DNA from: a virus
DNA: 59,121 nucleotides
Strand: one strand, 5' to 3'
IMG/VR virus record: IMGVR_UViG_3300025154_000106
Location: 1 to 59,121 of that record
Below the pieces are notes generated by a model. It was not told the DNA's origin. It worked only from the letters and a program-made list of their open reading frames with translations, and did no database searches. Every line of letters starts with the position of its first letter. Position 1 is the stretch's first letter. Below are positions 33,952 to 40,761 of this stretch, in pieces. Made by a program: the position numbers and the translations under genes.

Positions 33952-34344
33952 TTAGCAATTCCTTTGCCAATATTCTACGCCGTCAATCTCAACGCAAGAG
34001 TAATCCATTTTCAGATCATCGCATACACCATTCCAGTCAATATTAGATTCAATATAAGACGGTAAGTTATTCGGTAAGTCTCCAATGTCATATACCAATT
34101 CAATAAGATAATCATTCATGTATGAATTACGAATTAAAGTTTCGTCTAGATCAAGGTACTCTAATGTTTTCTTTAGTTGATCAACCGATTCTTGCAATTC
34201 GATAAAGTCTTCGTCGTCTTCGGGAGTCTCATCATCTATCATAGCATCAAGGTCAGATTGCATGTCATACAATAGTTCTAATAGCTTGCGTGGTTCGATA
34301 AAGTTTTCACTTGTAAAGTCAGATAGTTTGGTATAGTATTTCAT
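33952..34344 (-). CDS. Possible antirestriction (ArdA-like) protein
   Basis: A 130-residue strongly acidic protein. The C-terminal pattern LPSYIESNIDWNGVCDDLKMDYSC..IDGVEYW resembles the end of ArdA-type DNA mimics that block type I restriction. The N-terminal half is an acidic coiled helix with repeated D and E (DDETPEDDEDF). Family membership is tentative; charge and place in an early-type block fit. Confidence 0.45.
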   Translation of the reverse strand: MKYYTKLSDFTSENFIEPRKLLELLYDMQSDLDAMIDDETPEDDEDFIELQESVDQLKKTLEYLDLDETLIRNSYMNDYLIELVYDIGDLPNNLPSYIESNIDWNGVCDDLKMDYSCVEIDGVEYWQRNC

Positions 34345-34357
34345 TTCATAATCCTTT

Positions 34358-34597
34358 CTATTTCAGTTCAATAAATAAAATTTTAGATTGATAAGATACA
34401 TCATACAAGTATGACTCATGGACGGTTATAAAATTATCATCATCTTTAGCAATCATCATGCCATTATTGACCTTAGTTATTTTAAAGTTAGGTAAGTTGA
34501 ATGTCATACGTCCATCAAATTTATTCATACCTTGAATGATGATAGTATCTATTGCTTTATTATTCATAATATGATTAAGTTTTTCTAGGGTAGTCAT
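34358..34597 (-). CDS. Hypothetical small protein
   Basis: A 79-residue protein with leader GAAAGGATTAATC. It is the first gene downstream of the palindrome cluster at 34632-34685. It appears beta-rich (FNLPNFKITKVNNGMMI). No family recognised. Confidence 0.6.
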   Translation of the reverse strand: MTTLEKLNHIMNNKAIDTIIIQGMNKFDGRMTFNLPNFKITKVNNGMMIAKDDDNFITVHESYLYDVSYQSKILFIELK

Positions 34598-34631
34598 TAG
34601 ATTAATCCTTTCGTTTATTTATATCTATTGT

Positions 34632-34646
34632 AAGTAACTGTTACTT
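34632..34646. repeat. Dispersed palindrome, exact copy (N=T)
   Basis: AAGTAACTGTTACTT; flanking T and A extend it to 17 bp. It lies 39 bp from the next copy, in a gap between leftward genes. Confidence 0.9.
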
Positions 34647-34662
34647 ATAAGATAAGTGTAGG

Positions 34663-34669
34663 AAGTAAC
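34663..34669. repeat. Half-site of the dispersed palindrome
   Basis: AAGTAAC alone, 8 bases before the full copy at 34671 and in the same register, giving a full-half-full cluster. Confidence 0.6.
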
Positions 34670-34670
34670 T

Positions 34671-34685
34671 AAGTAACGGTTACTT
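34671..34685. repeat. Dispersed palindrome, exact copy (N=G)
   Basis: AAGTAACGGTTACTT just after the stop of the upstream leftward gene. On the minus strand its TTACTT is 18 bases from TCTTAT, a weak promoter-like pair. Confidence 0.9.
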
Positions 34686-34694
34686 TCGTCCTGT

Positions 34695-34970
34695 TTACAT
34701 GTCCCATGTTTTATATACACCATAAACTTTCAGATCATACACGTTACAACCTAAGTTAATAATGTCAGGTCGCCATGTAAAATACGCCTCGTTGTTTTCA
34801 TCAGGACAATCAATAATAATATGGGAGTAGCTAGAATTTTTTGTTAGCTTTTCTTCCCATAATTGGAGTGCTTTTAACTCATCATTAGTTAGTCCTTGAC
34901 TATCACCGTTAACAATAAGAGGTAAGAAAAAGTCAGGTATTTTATAGGTATCAATTAGTTCTGTTTTCAT
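34695..34970 (-). CDS. Hypothetical small protein
   Basis: A 91-residue protein starting inside the stop of the micropeptide gene (ATGA). Contains SHIIIDCPDENNEAYFTWRPD. No family recognised. Confidence 0.55.
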   Translation of the reverse strand: MKTELIDTYKIPDFFLPLIVNGDSQGLTNDELKALQLWEEKLTKNSSYSHIIIDCPDENNEAYFTWRPDIINLGCNVYDLKVYGVYKTWDM

Positions 34971-35053
34971 TGATCAATCCTTTCATAATCAATCAATCCA
35001 GAGATAGATAATCCGAGTAAGATAAGAAATACAAGAGTAGTTATAACGTACAT
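34967..35053 (-). CDS. Membrane micropeptide (28 residues)
   Basis: ATG 35053 lies behind AGAAAGGACTTATC and encodes a 28-residue peptide, MYVITTLVFLILLGL then a short charged tail. Its TGA overlaps the next ATG as ATGA, and its last codons supply GAAAGGAT as ribosome site. A second example of the single-span micropeptide at 33439. Confidence 0.55.
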   Translation of the reverse strand: MYVITTLVFLILLGLSISGLIDYERIDQ

Positions 35054-35106
35054 GATAAGTCCTTTCTGATTGTCTAACCTAAGCTACAATCAAGGGTAAG
35101 AATAGA

Positions 35107-35367
35107 TTATAAATTTTCAGAGATAAGGTTAAGGAAGTCCTTATTATCTATGGGTTGAAAGTCAATTTTCATTAATGACATCTCACGAGCAAATAAATTA
35201 ATATGTTTTGATGTAGTAACGGAGAAAAACTCATTGACTTTATAGTATCCCTTGCCACTTATCCAACATGCAACCGCGACCCCGTAAGAAAAACAGACTT
35301 GACAATTATCCTTGATAAGGATGTGACAGTTATTATTAATAGTATCTAATCGAATATAGTTGTTCAT
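35107..35367 (-). CDS. Hypothetical small protein, first of the leftward block
   Basis: An 86-residue protein with leader GAAAGGATAATAAC. It has C-x-V-C-F and W-I-S-G-K-G-Y-Y segments. It is the promoter-proximal gene of the block. No family recognised. Confidence 0.6.
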   Translation of the reverse strand: MNNYIRLDTINNNCHILIKDNCQVCFSYGVAVACWISGKGYYKVNEFFSVTTSKHINLFAREMSLMKIDFQPIDNKDFLNLISENL

Positions 35368-35402
35368 GTTATTATCCTTTCATAATTTCAATCTATACTC
35401 TT

Positions 35403-35408
35403 ATTATA
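35403..35408 (-). promoter_or_regulatory. -10 element of the leftward small-gene block
   Basis: A perfect TATAAT on the minus strand, 36 bases upstream of the first gene. No good -35 is visible at 16-18 bases, so it may need an activator or another sigma factor. Confidence 0.45.
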
Positions 35409-35601
35409 GGGATAAGAGATAAGATAAACAGTGTCATAAGTAATAAGAAAAGGATGACAAGGTTGGCATGATACTTGCATATTAAAGAAAGGGGATATAT
35501 AGGGGATAGAATAGATCAAGCGGTATGATGCTAACCTTAAGTGTTTTGACTTGGGCGATTGTCTATTCATTCTATGACTATTCATTTAATGAGTAGTTTG
35601 C

Positions 35602-35614
35602 AACGGGCGGCTTT
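35602..35614 (+). repeat. AACGGGCGGCTTT repeat, copy 1
   Basis: First of three direct 13-bp copies in the gene-free region; copy 2 begins 22 bases later. Confidence 0.8.
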
Positions 35615-35623
35615 CGGTTTAGC

Positions 35624-35636
35624 AACGGGCGGCTTT
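35624..35636 (+). repeat. AACGGGCGGCTTT repeat, copy 2
   Basis: Direct copy preceded by GC as in copy 1 (context GCAACGGGCGG). Confidence 0.8.
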
Positions 35637-35674
35637 ATTTGTACGCTTGGATTGTTACGATTGTGTTACTAAGT

Positions 35675-35687
35675 AACGGGCGGCTTT
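35675..35687 (+). repeat. AACGGGCGGCTTT repeat, copy 3
   Basis: Third direct copy. It is fused to an AAGTAAC half-site of the dispersed palindrome (35671-35677). Confidence 0.8.
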
Positions 35688-36070
35688 GATCGACGGGTAA
35701 GTTATATATAGGCATAGTAGGATGAAAGGATAAGACTGATGAGAGAGGGGGAGATTGCGATTGGGATTAGATTAGGTGGGGTAGGTAGTTTAGATTGGTT
35801 GTATTATTTGTATTTGTTGCTCCCCTATTTCCCACATTGAAAAAGTTATTAGAAAGAATAGGTTCAGTATAAGTTTTATTTATATTCCAGGCGTGAAGAG
35901 TTATTGAATTTTGTTGATTTAAAAAGCTCAGGCGTGCTCAAATAAGTTTTACTTATACTACGGGTGATGATGGTATTACTTATATAGATAGATCTTCTTC
36001 CTTCTCTAATATAGATTTAATGTACGGCTTACCCTTTTTGGTACAATAGATTGAGAAAGGAGAAAAGTAA

Positions 36071-36436
36071 ATGAATGAATGTAAGTTATGCGGAAGTAAG
36101 CCAATGAGTATCTATCATTATGATGGGACACACAAAAGAAATCCTGGAACTGGTTGTACTAATCCACATTGTCCACTGTATGAGGCAGAGTTATCTGAAG
36201 ACGAGTGGGAGAAGTTGATGAGTACTGCAGAACTCCCCAGACTATGGCTGAAAGTCGGACAAGATTTGAAGCATGATTGTAATGTCTATCTGGTAAGTGA
36301 AGATTCAGAAGGATGGATTGGATTCTTTTCAACGTACGGACAGGCCAAGGATCACGCTGAGTTCTTTTCCAAAATGTTTGGTGGAATCCCTATTGAGTAC
36401 TATGAGGAAGTTATTGTAGTAAGAGAAAAGAAGTAA
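36071..36436 (+). CDS. Zinc-ribbon protein, Lar-like N-terminus
   Basis: A 121-residue protein with AAAGGAG. The N-terminus CKLCGSKP...CTNPHCPLY resembles the zinc ribbon of restriction-alleviation (Lar-like) proteins; the C-terminal part has WIGFFSTYGQAKDHAEFF. First rightward gene after the gene-free region. Its last bases carry the -35 of the RNA promoter at 36414. Confidence 0.55.
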   Translation: MNECKLCGSKPMSIYHYDGTHKRNPGTGCTNPHCPLYEAELSEDEWEKLMSTAELPRLWLKVGQDLKHDCNVYLVSEDSEGWIGFFSTYGQAKDHAEFFSKMFGGIPIEYYEEVIVVREKK

Positions 36437-36442
36437 TATAAT
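36414..36442 (+). promoter_or_regulatory. Promoter of the candidate small RNA
   Basis: TTGTAG (36414-36419), 17-base spacer, perfect TATAAT (36437-36442). Predicted start near 36449, just before the ACCCGGC stem. Confidence 0.55.
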
Positions 36443-36448
36443 AAGATC

Positions 36449-36576
36449 AATAGTACCCGGCAGGCTTAGGACTCCACAAGAACATGGGAGAAACCGCCGA
36501 CCGAGCCGGGTCGTCTCTGCTCTGTCTCAACAGGCATCAGAATTTCCCCTGCCAGTATTGGTGGGGGTTTCTTATT
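36449..36576 (+). ncRNA. Candidate structured small RNA (about 125 nt)
   Basis: A gene-free stretch bounded by a promoter and a terminator. ACCCGGC (36455-36461) can pair with GCCGGGT (36505-36511), enclosing a CTCC/GGAG hairpin. A further CTGT-CTCA-ACAG hairpin follows near 36520-36531, then the terminator. No open frame with a ribosome site is present. It does not match a known RNA family I can recall. It might be regulatory or decoy RNA. Confidence 0.45.
36546..36576 (+). terminator. Terminator of the candidate small RNA
   Basis: CCCCTGCCA (36546-36554) pairs with TGGTGGGGG (36559-36567) with two G-U pairs and loop GTAT, followed by TTTCTTATT. Confidence 0.7.
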
Positions 36577-36604
36577 AACTCTTACGCATTAAGATGACCA
36601 TACA

Positions 36605-36720
36605 AACTATACATTTTTGTATAGTATATGCAATCGGATTGCCAAACTGTACAATAAAACCCGTCCAAAGTGCATAGTAACTCGTCATTCCTTGCACTTT
36701 AGTGTGAAACTCCCACATTA
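36605..36720. repeat. Two inverted repeats in the gap before 36876
   Basis: ACTATACA and TGTATAGT around a T5 loop near 36605-36625, and AAAGTGCA and TGCACTTT around about 20 bases near 36669-36705. Apart from these and the AAACTCTAAT element, I see nothing in 36577-36875. Confidence 0.5.
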
Positions 36721-36805
36721 TTCCTTTGAGTTCTGTGATGATCTACACGGAATACGTTTGTGTTTTGTGTACAATTTGTTCAGTACTGCTGATTAAATTG
36801 TAGGG

Positions 36806-36852
36806 AAACTCTAATCTGGTTCTAATATAATCAGGATTATTAAACGTATAAT
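36806..36852 (+). promoter_or_regulatory. AAACTCTAAT element with -10 boxes upstream of 36876
   Basis: AAACTCTAAT (36806-36815) lies 41 bases before TATAAT (36847-36852). The same 10-mer is at 41321, 42 bases before TATTAT, and at 40746. It may be an activator site or an upstream promoter element. Confidence 0.45.
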
Positions 36853-36875
36853 TTGTATATAGAAAGGAAGGTAAG

Positions 36876-37208
36876 ATGAACATAATCAAGATTGTAGTGG
36901 ATGGTGATCTACCGATAAGATGTGCATATTGTGACATACCGCTTAGATTGTGTATAAATAAAGTTAGCATGACACTAAACAGAACGGCTCTGCTTGAAAT
37001 GGAAACCCGCCCCTCATGGTGTCCGCTTGTTGTTGAGGATGTGTGCAGGTATGTTGGTGAATATGGTGGGTGTGACGAGCATGGAGATATGATTTTCTTT
37101 TCAAGAAAAACTGGATGTAGTGATGAACATATCCAAAAGATCATTGTACCAGATTATAAATTTTGTCCAAATTGTGGTAGGCCTGTCAAGTATGTGGAGG
37201 TGGAGTAA
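36876..37208 (+). CDS. Zinc-ribbon protein
   Basis: A 110-residue protein with AAAGGAAGG. Two Cys pairs near the start (CAYCDIPLRLC) and a C-terminal FCPNCGRPV suggest zinc binding. The pattern IRC..CD.PL...(R)..CPL is common in small Gram-positive phage proteins of unknown role. Its stop overlaps the next ATG by one base. Confidence 0.6.
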   Translation: MNIIKIVVDGDLPIRCAYCDIPLRLCINKVSMTLNRTALLEMETRPSWCPLVVEDVCRYVGEYGGCDEHGDMIFFSRKTGCSDEHIQKIIVPDYKFCPNCGRPVKYVEVE

Positions 37209-37624
37209 TGGAAAAATTGAAAGACTGCCCGTTTTGTGGAAAACATAATCTATGGACTTATCGTGGTACTTTTGCACCCGAAGAATATAGGCATGTAAAA
37301 TGTGCTGAAGATCCAAAAGAAGATGATGGCTGTGTTAGTGGCGTATCAGTATCTACTTGGAATAAAAGACCCATCGAAGATGCCCTCACTGCTACCATAG
37401 CACAGAAGGACGCTGAGATTGAGAGGTTGACACAAGAAAACGCATGGCTGACAGAAAAGGCATTGATGACACCTGATGAACTTGAACTAATGGAAAAACT
37501 GAAGCTGCTTTATGAAGCATGTATGAAAGCCGACCTAGAGGGAGAATTGTCAGAATATATTGACGGTTCAATTCTTGATAATGTCAGTGAAACATTAAAA
37601 ACACTAGAGGTGAACGATGACTGA
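37208..37624 (+). CDS. Lar-like restriction alleviation protein with coiled coil
   Basis: A 138-residue protein. KDCPFCGKHNLW ... C...GC...VSTWNKRP is the Lar-family zinc-ribbon pattern; Lar of lambdoid phages modulates type I restriction. Residues from about 60 form a coiled coil that Lar lacks. It overlaps both neighbours in an accessory operon. Confidence 0.6.
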   Translation: MEKLKDCPFCGKHNLWTYRGTFAPEEYRHVKCAEDPKEDDGCVSGVSVSTWNKRPIEDALTATIAQKDAEIERLTQENAWLTEKALMTPDELELMEKLKLLYEACMKADLEGELSEYIDGSILDNVSETLKTLEVNDD

Positions 37625-37997
37625 ATTTACACCTGAATGGATTGAGGAACAAAAAAAATTGATGGAAGAATATAGTGCAGAGGGTGTGTTTGAAAATCCT
37701 AACGTTGACTATTCTAAAGAGTTAGATATTTTGTATGAATATTACCCAAACGCTTTATCAGAAATCCAACGTCTCCAATCACGTGTGCAGGAGTTGGAAG
37801 CCGAGCAAAGGTGGATACCTGTGAGTGAGTGGAAATTAGTAAGCTCGATTGATCTTTACTGGGTCGTTGATAATAATTTGTGCTACCATGAGGCATATAG
37901 ATTTGAAGGCAAATGGTACACATATTCTGGTGATAATCGCATTTACCCAACACATTATAGACAACTACCCAAACCCCCAAAGGACAGATCACAATGA
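37617..37997 (+). CDS. DUF551-domain protein
   Basis: A 126-residue protein with an N-terminal coiled coil and C-terminal WIPVSEW ... THYRQLPKPP, the DUF551 pattern frequent beside Lar genes in phages. Function unknown. ATGA overlap with the following micro-gene. Confidence 0.7.
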   Translation: MTEFTPEWIEEQKKLMEEYSAEGVFENPNVDYSKELDILYEYYPNALSEIQRLQSRVQELEAEQRWIPVSEWKLVSSIDLYWVVDNNLCYHEAYRFEGKWYTYSGDNRIYPTHYRQLPKPPKDRSQ

Positions 37998-38110
37998 CCC
38001 ACTTCTGGATTGGCTTCGTCTGGTTTGTTATCGGAGCATTTGTAGGAGCAGTAGCTATGTCTTGGTTTGTTGCTGCTGGGAATGACGATATGAGAGCAGG
38101 GAGAAAGTAA
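37994..38110 (+). CDS. Small single-span membrane protein (38 residues)
   Basis: ATG 37994 overlaps the upstream stop (ATGA), and its TAA overlaps the next ATG (TAATG). It encodes a Gly-rich membrane helix (IGFVWFVIGAFVGAVAM) and a basic end RAGRK. The double coupling makes it credible despite its size. Confidence 0.65.
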   Translation: MTHFWIGFVWFVIGAFVGAVAMSWFVAAGNDDMRAGRK

Positions 38111-38760
38111 TGGCAACTATATTGATTATCAGTAACAATGCTTATCTTGCAGCGTTGGTAAAGAAGACCATGTTATATGAAGGACATGATGTAGAGATAG
38201 CCTATGATCTAATATCAGGAAAGGATCTGTGTGTAAAGTCTACCCCGGACTTGATCGTTACAGATTGGGAAACATTTCAGATATGTGCATTTGATTACAT
38301 CAAGAAAGTAAGCTCAGCTCCTGTTATTGTTATGATGGAAAACCCACGTTATGCTATTACTGAAGAAGTAGTCTGGTGTTTGAATGATGGTGCTGATGAT
38401 GTTGTCGAGTTTCCTTTTCATCCTGCAGAACTGGCGGCCCGTTCCCGTGCACTATTACGAAGACATGCTAATAAGAAAACTTTACAGGTAGGAGATCTAA
38501 ACCTTTCATGGAAAGGACAGCTGCATTATACAGACAGGACTATCATTCTTACTGCCAGAGAGTTTGACTTATTGAAAGTCTTTATGCTACATCCGGGCCA
38601 GGCTCTGTCAAAAGAATTGTTGTCAACCAGTGTATGGGGGGATACGTATGGAATGGACAGTAAGCAGCTGGATATTTACATAGGAAGGTTGAGAAGTAAG
38701 ATAGGAAGTGATAAGATAAAGTCTATACGAGATTATGGTTGGATGCTGGAGAACAAATAA
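38110..38760 (+). CDS. OmpR/PhoB-type response regulator with degenerate receiver
   Basis: A 216-residue protein with a full receiver-plus-winged-helix layout. The receiver keeps the fold pattern and D52, but the acidic pair is S8-N9-N10, the Thr is M76 and the Lys is F101, so normal phosphorylation is unlikely. The DNA-binding half (LTAREFDLLKVFML, VWGDTYGMDSKQLDIYIGRLRSKIG, IRDYGWML) is intact. It would be a phosphorylation-independent transcription regulator. Rare in phages. Start overlaps the previous stop. It is one candidate regulator of late or host genes. Confidence 0.8.
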   Translation: MATILIISNNAYLAALVKKTMLYEGHDVEIAYDLISGKDLCVKSTPDLIVTDWETFQICAFDYIKKVSSAPVIVMMENPRYAITEEVVWCLNDGADDVVEFPFHPAELAARSRALLRRHANKKTLQVGDLNLSWKGQLHYTDRTIILTAREFDLLKVFMLHPGQALSKELLSTSVWGDTYGMDSKQLDIYIGRLRSKIGSDKIKSIRDYGWMLENK

Positions 38761-38996
38761 TGTGGTTAGCTACTATTGATAGAAGGTTATTGCTTGAGTT
38801 GTTGGGTGAGCTGTTGGGAAACCAGCAGGCTTTTACCGATTTGGTATCTGCCATACTTGAAAGAATCAGACAGGATGAAAGTGATCTGGCTGAAGACCTG
38901 ACAGATACAATTATTGAGTACTCTTTACGAGTGCATGGTGATGTTGCAGCTAAGATACATCAAGAAGTACTAAGACAGAAAGCGAGATTGAATTGA
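38760..38996 (+). CDS. Hypothetical helical protein
   Basis: A 78-residue all-helical protein from ATG 38760 (TAATG overlap, GGAG upstream). Leu-rich first helix, acidic centre. It overlaps the methyltransferase start. No family recognised; it might pair with the regulator before it. Confidence 0.55.
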   Translation: MWLATIDRRLLLELLGELLGNQQAFTDLVSAILERIRQDESDLAEDLTDTIIEYSLRVHGDVAAKIHQEVLRQKARLN

Positions 38997-39739
38997 GCGA
39001 AACAGTTCAGATAAAATTAGAAGGACAACCGAAATGCCCTGTGTGTGGACAGGGTAGAGTAGAAGATGGTCGTGGATATGGAACAAAGTTTCTCGGAGTA
39101 GAGTTATATTATGCTCTTTGCAGGATCTGTGGGAACTATTGGCTCGTAAATCGTATGACGGATGAGTTTACGGACGAGTATTACGAGACAATCTACAGGA
39201 AAATCACTTCTCCAACAGAGGAAATGAAGGAAAGGAACGTAGAATTCGAGAACTTACGTGCACAATACCAGCTTGAATTCCTCAGACAGCACCATATTGA
39301 TGGAAAAGTTGTTCTAGATGTTGGTTGTTCACTGGGAATTCTGATACAAAAGCTGAAAGACGAACTGGATTGCACAGTTTTTGGGGTAGATAAGAACAAA
39401 ACAAGTGGTATTCCATGGATTTTGCCAGACATTTCTGCAGTTGAAGACGAAAGTGTAGACGTTTTGATCCTCTCACACGTTCTCGAACACCAAAACCACC
39501 CCCTAAAGTTCCTCCAAGATGCCATGAAGAAGCTAAAACCGGGTGGAAAGGTACTGTTGGACATGCCAAACTCCAATGTAGACTCACTTTCCTTCCGTTT
39601 ACACCACCCAATAGCCTTCACATGGGCAGGATTGCAGTATTTTGTGGGTTTATTGGGGCTGGAAATAGAAGATACCCTGTGGTATGACCCATTTTCAACC
39701 CCAATCTTGATAAGTATGATGGTTTACTTGAATAGTTAG
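38993..39739 (+). CDS. Class I SAM-dependent methyltransferase with zinc ribbon
   Basis: A 248-residue protein. The N-terminal CPVCGQG ... CRIC zinc ribbon precedes a Rossmann methyltransferase domain with VVLDVGCSLG (motif I), SVDVLILSHVLEH (motif post I/II) and LKPGGKVLLDMP. UbiE-like; the substrate is unknown and there is no DNA-methylase catalytic motif, so a small molecule or glycan is likely. It starts with TTG 38993 overlapping the previous stop. A bidirectional terminator follows. Confidence 0.75.
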   Translation: MSETVQIKLEGQPKCPVCGQGRVEDGRGYGTKFLGVELYYALCRICGNYWLVNRMTDEFTDEYYETIYRKITSPTEEMKERNVEFENLRAQYQLEFLRQHHIDGKVVLDVGCSLGILIQKLKDELDCTVFGVDKNKTSGIPWILPDISAVEDESVDVLILSHVLEHQNHPLKFLQDAMKKLKPGGKVLLDMPNSNVDSLSFRLHHPIAFTWAGLQYFVGLLGLEIEDTLWYDPFSTPILISMMVYLNS

Positions 39740-39757
39740 AGGGCTTACGCCCTCTTT
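39738..39757. terminator. Bidirectional terminator between convergent genes
   Basis: AGAGGGC (39738-39744) and GCCCTCT (39749-39755) around loop TTAC, between the methyltransferase and phosphoesterase stops. Confidence 0.8.
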
Positions 39758-40684
39758 CTACTCTTGTGGGTACACAGTCCCCTGAAATATGTCATTAGTT
39801 GGGGATAAGGGGGATGGGCTGTGTATTATTGGCTCTACAGCTACAATGGGACGCTTACTTTGTCTGCCAGATGTAGCAGTAATCTTTATAAATGCCCCAC
39901 CCAGCGGTTTTGGTACTCCTCCCCGTGTTACTTCCCATCCAACCGTGCCATCTCCATAGGATTGCATGTACCCAGGGGTACGTACATGGTGTTGGGTGTC
40001 GAAATACTGGTCTCCCTTGTTACCAAGCCTCTCTCGTGTTATTGGAATATGATAAGAATTATGCGAATGCCCGTTTATAACTACATCAGCATCTGGTAAG
40101 TAGACCGCCTGCCTATTTGTTTGTATTGCCCCCCGTGTTACTGGTGCTTCTCCCCCTGCTCCATGAAAGTATTTGATTTTTATTGCACTTCCCCCTGCTC
40201 CTGTCCCATCTTTGATCAGTGCTCTGATCCATCCTCCATATCCTCCGTGTTGTACATCTCCACCTTCCTTGTTTAGTTCCCTCACGATTCTGTCTGATAG
40301 GTATGTGTTTGCGTTCTTCAGAACAGCTAACTCGTGATTGCCTGGGGAGATAAGTTTCATCCACTTGGCGTAAGGACTAAGAAGTCCTGCTATGTCGTAG
40401 ACAACAAAGTCATAGTAATCTGCCCTACGATACTCAGGTCTGAGCATACTCATGTCTCGCCTGGGATCAAAGCGTCCCTGCATGGCATCTACTAGATCTC
40501 CGTTTATTACTATTGCTGCTTCTCTCTTGCTTGCCTCATCAAGGTCGGAGAGGAAAAGTTTTCTGTTGCTATACACACTGTCTACATGAACGTCAGAAGT
40601 GACCCAAATGTATTGTGTTTGTCCCACATCCAATGCTAGTTCAAGGGTAGTAACTGCCCCCTTCTGGCTTGTACCTATTATCAT
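39758..40684 (-). CDS. Calcineurin-like metallophosphoesterase
   Basis: A 308-residue protein with all core motifs: D31-x-H33 (SDVHVDS), NGD63, GN116-H117-E, H174 and GH206-S-H208. These bind two metal ions in phosphodiesterases and nucleases such as Mre11/SbcD-like enzymes. The C-terminal region is beta-rich. Phage members may degrade DNA or cut cyclic nucleotide signals; the substrate is not evident. It is a single-gene unit with GGAGG and its own promoter at 40715-40743. Confidence 0.85.
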   Translation of the reverse strand: MIIGTSQKGAVTTLELALDVGQTQYIWVTSDVHVDSVYSNRKLFLSDLDEASKREAAIVINGDLVDAMQGRFDPRRDMSMLRPEYRRADYYDFVVYDIAGLLSPYAKWMKLISPGNHELAVLKNANTYLSDRIVRELNKEGGDVQHGGYGGWIRALIKDGTGAGGSAIKIKYFHGAGGEAPVTRGAIQTNRQAVYLPDADVVINGHSHNSYHIPITRERLGNKGDQYFDTQHHVRTPGYMQSYGDGTVGWEVTRGGVPKPLGGAFIKITATSGRQSKRPIVAVEPIIHSPSPLSPTNDIFQGTVYPQE

Positions 40685-40714
40685 AATGCCTCCATCGTGA
40701 ACACATACCCCCTT

Positions 40715-40743
40715 ATAATAACCTTTTTGGTACTAAAAGTCCA
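40715..40743 (-). promoter_or_regulatory. Leftward promoter of the phosphoesterase gene
   Basis: On the minus strand TGGACT, 17 bases, TATTAT, then GGAGG and the start at 40684. Confidence 0.6.
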
Positions 40744-40745
40744 CG

Positions 40746-40755
40746 AAACTCTAAT
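40746..40755 (+). promoter_or_regulatory. AAACTCTAAT element beside the HNH gene
   Basis: Copy of the 10-mer found upstream of the genes at 36876 and 41391. Here it lacks a downstream -10 and abuts the HNH gene end. Confidence 0.45.
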
Positions 40756-40761
40756 CTTTTC

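Larger units (their letters stand above)
35409..36070. other. Gene-free divergent region with triple 13-bp repeat
   Basis: About 660 bases without a convincing gene between divergent blocks. It contains three copies of AACGGGCGGCTTT, a pair of similar AAGTTTTAYTTATA stretches near 35873 and 35944, two AGGCGTG strings, and an extended -10 TGGTACAAT upstream of the 36071 gene. It is a plausible regulatory hub or replication origin, but I see no DnaA boxes. Confidence 0.5.

Noticed and set aside
33890-33952. A 20-codon frame on the minus strand before 33861
   Set aside because: No ribosome site and it covers an inverted repeat.
35388-35585. Minus-strand frame of 65 codons in the gene-free region
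   Set aside because: No ribosome site, overlaps the promoter of the leftward block, and has odd composition.
36485-36598. Short frame starting ATGGGAGAAACC inside the small RNA candidate
   Set aside because: No ribosome site, and it runs through the terminator hairpin.
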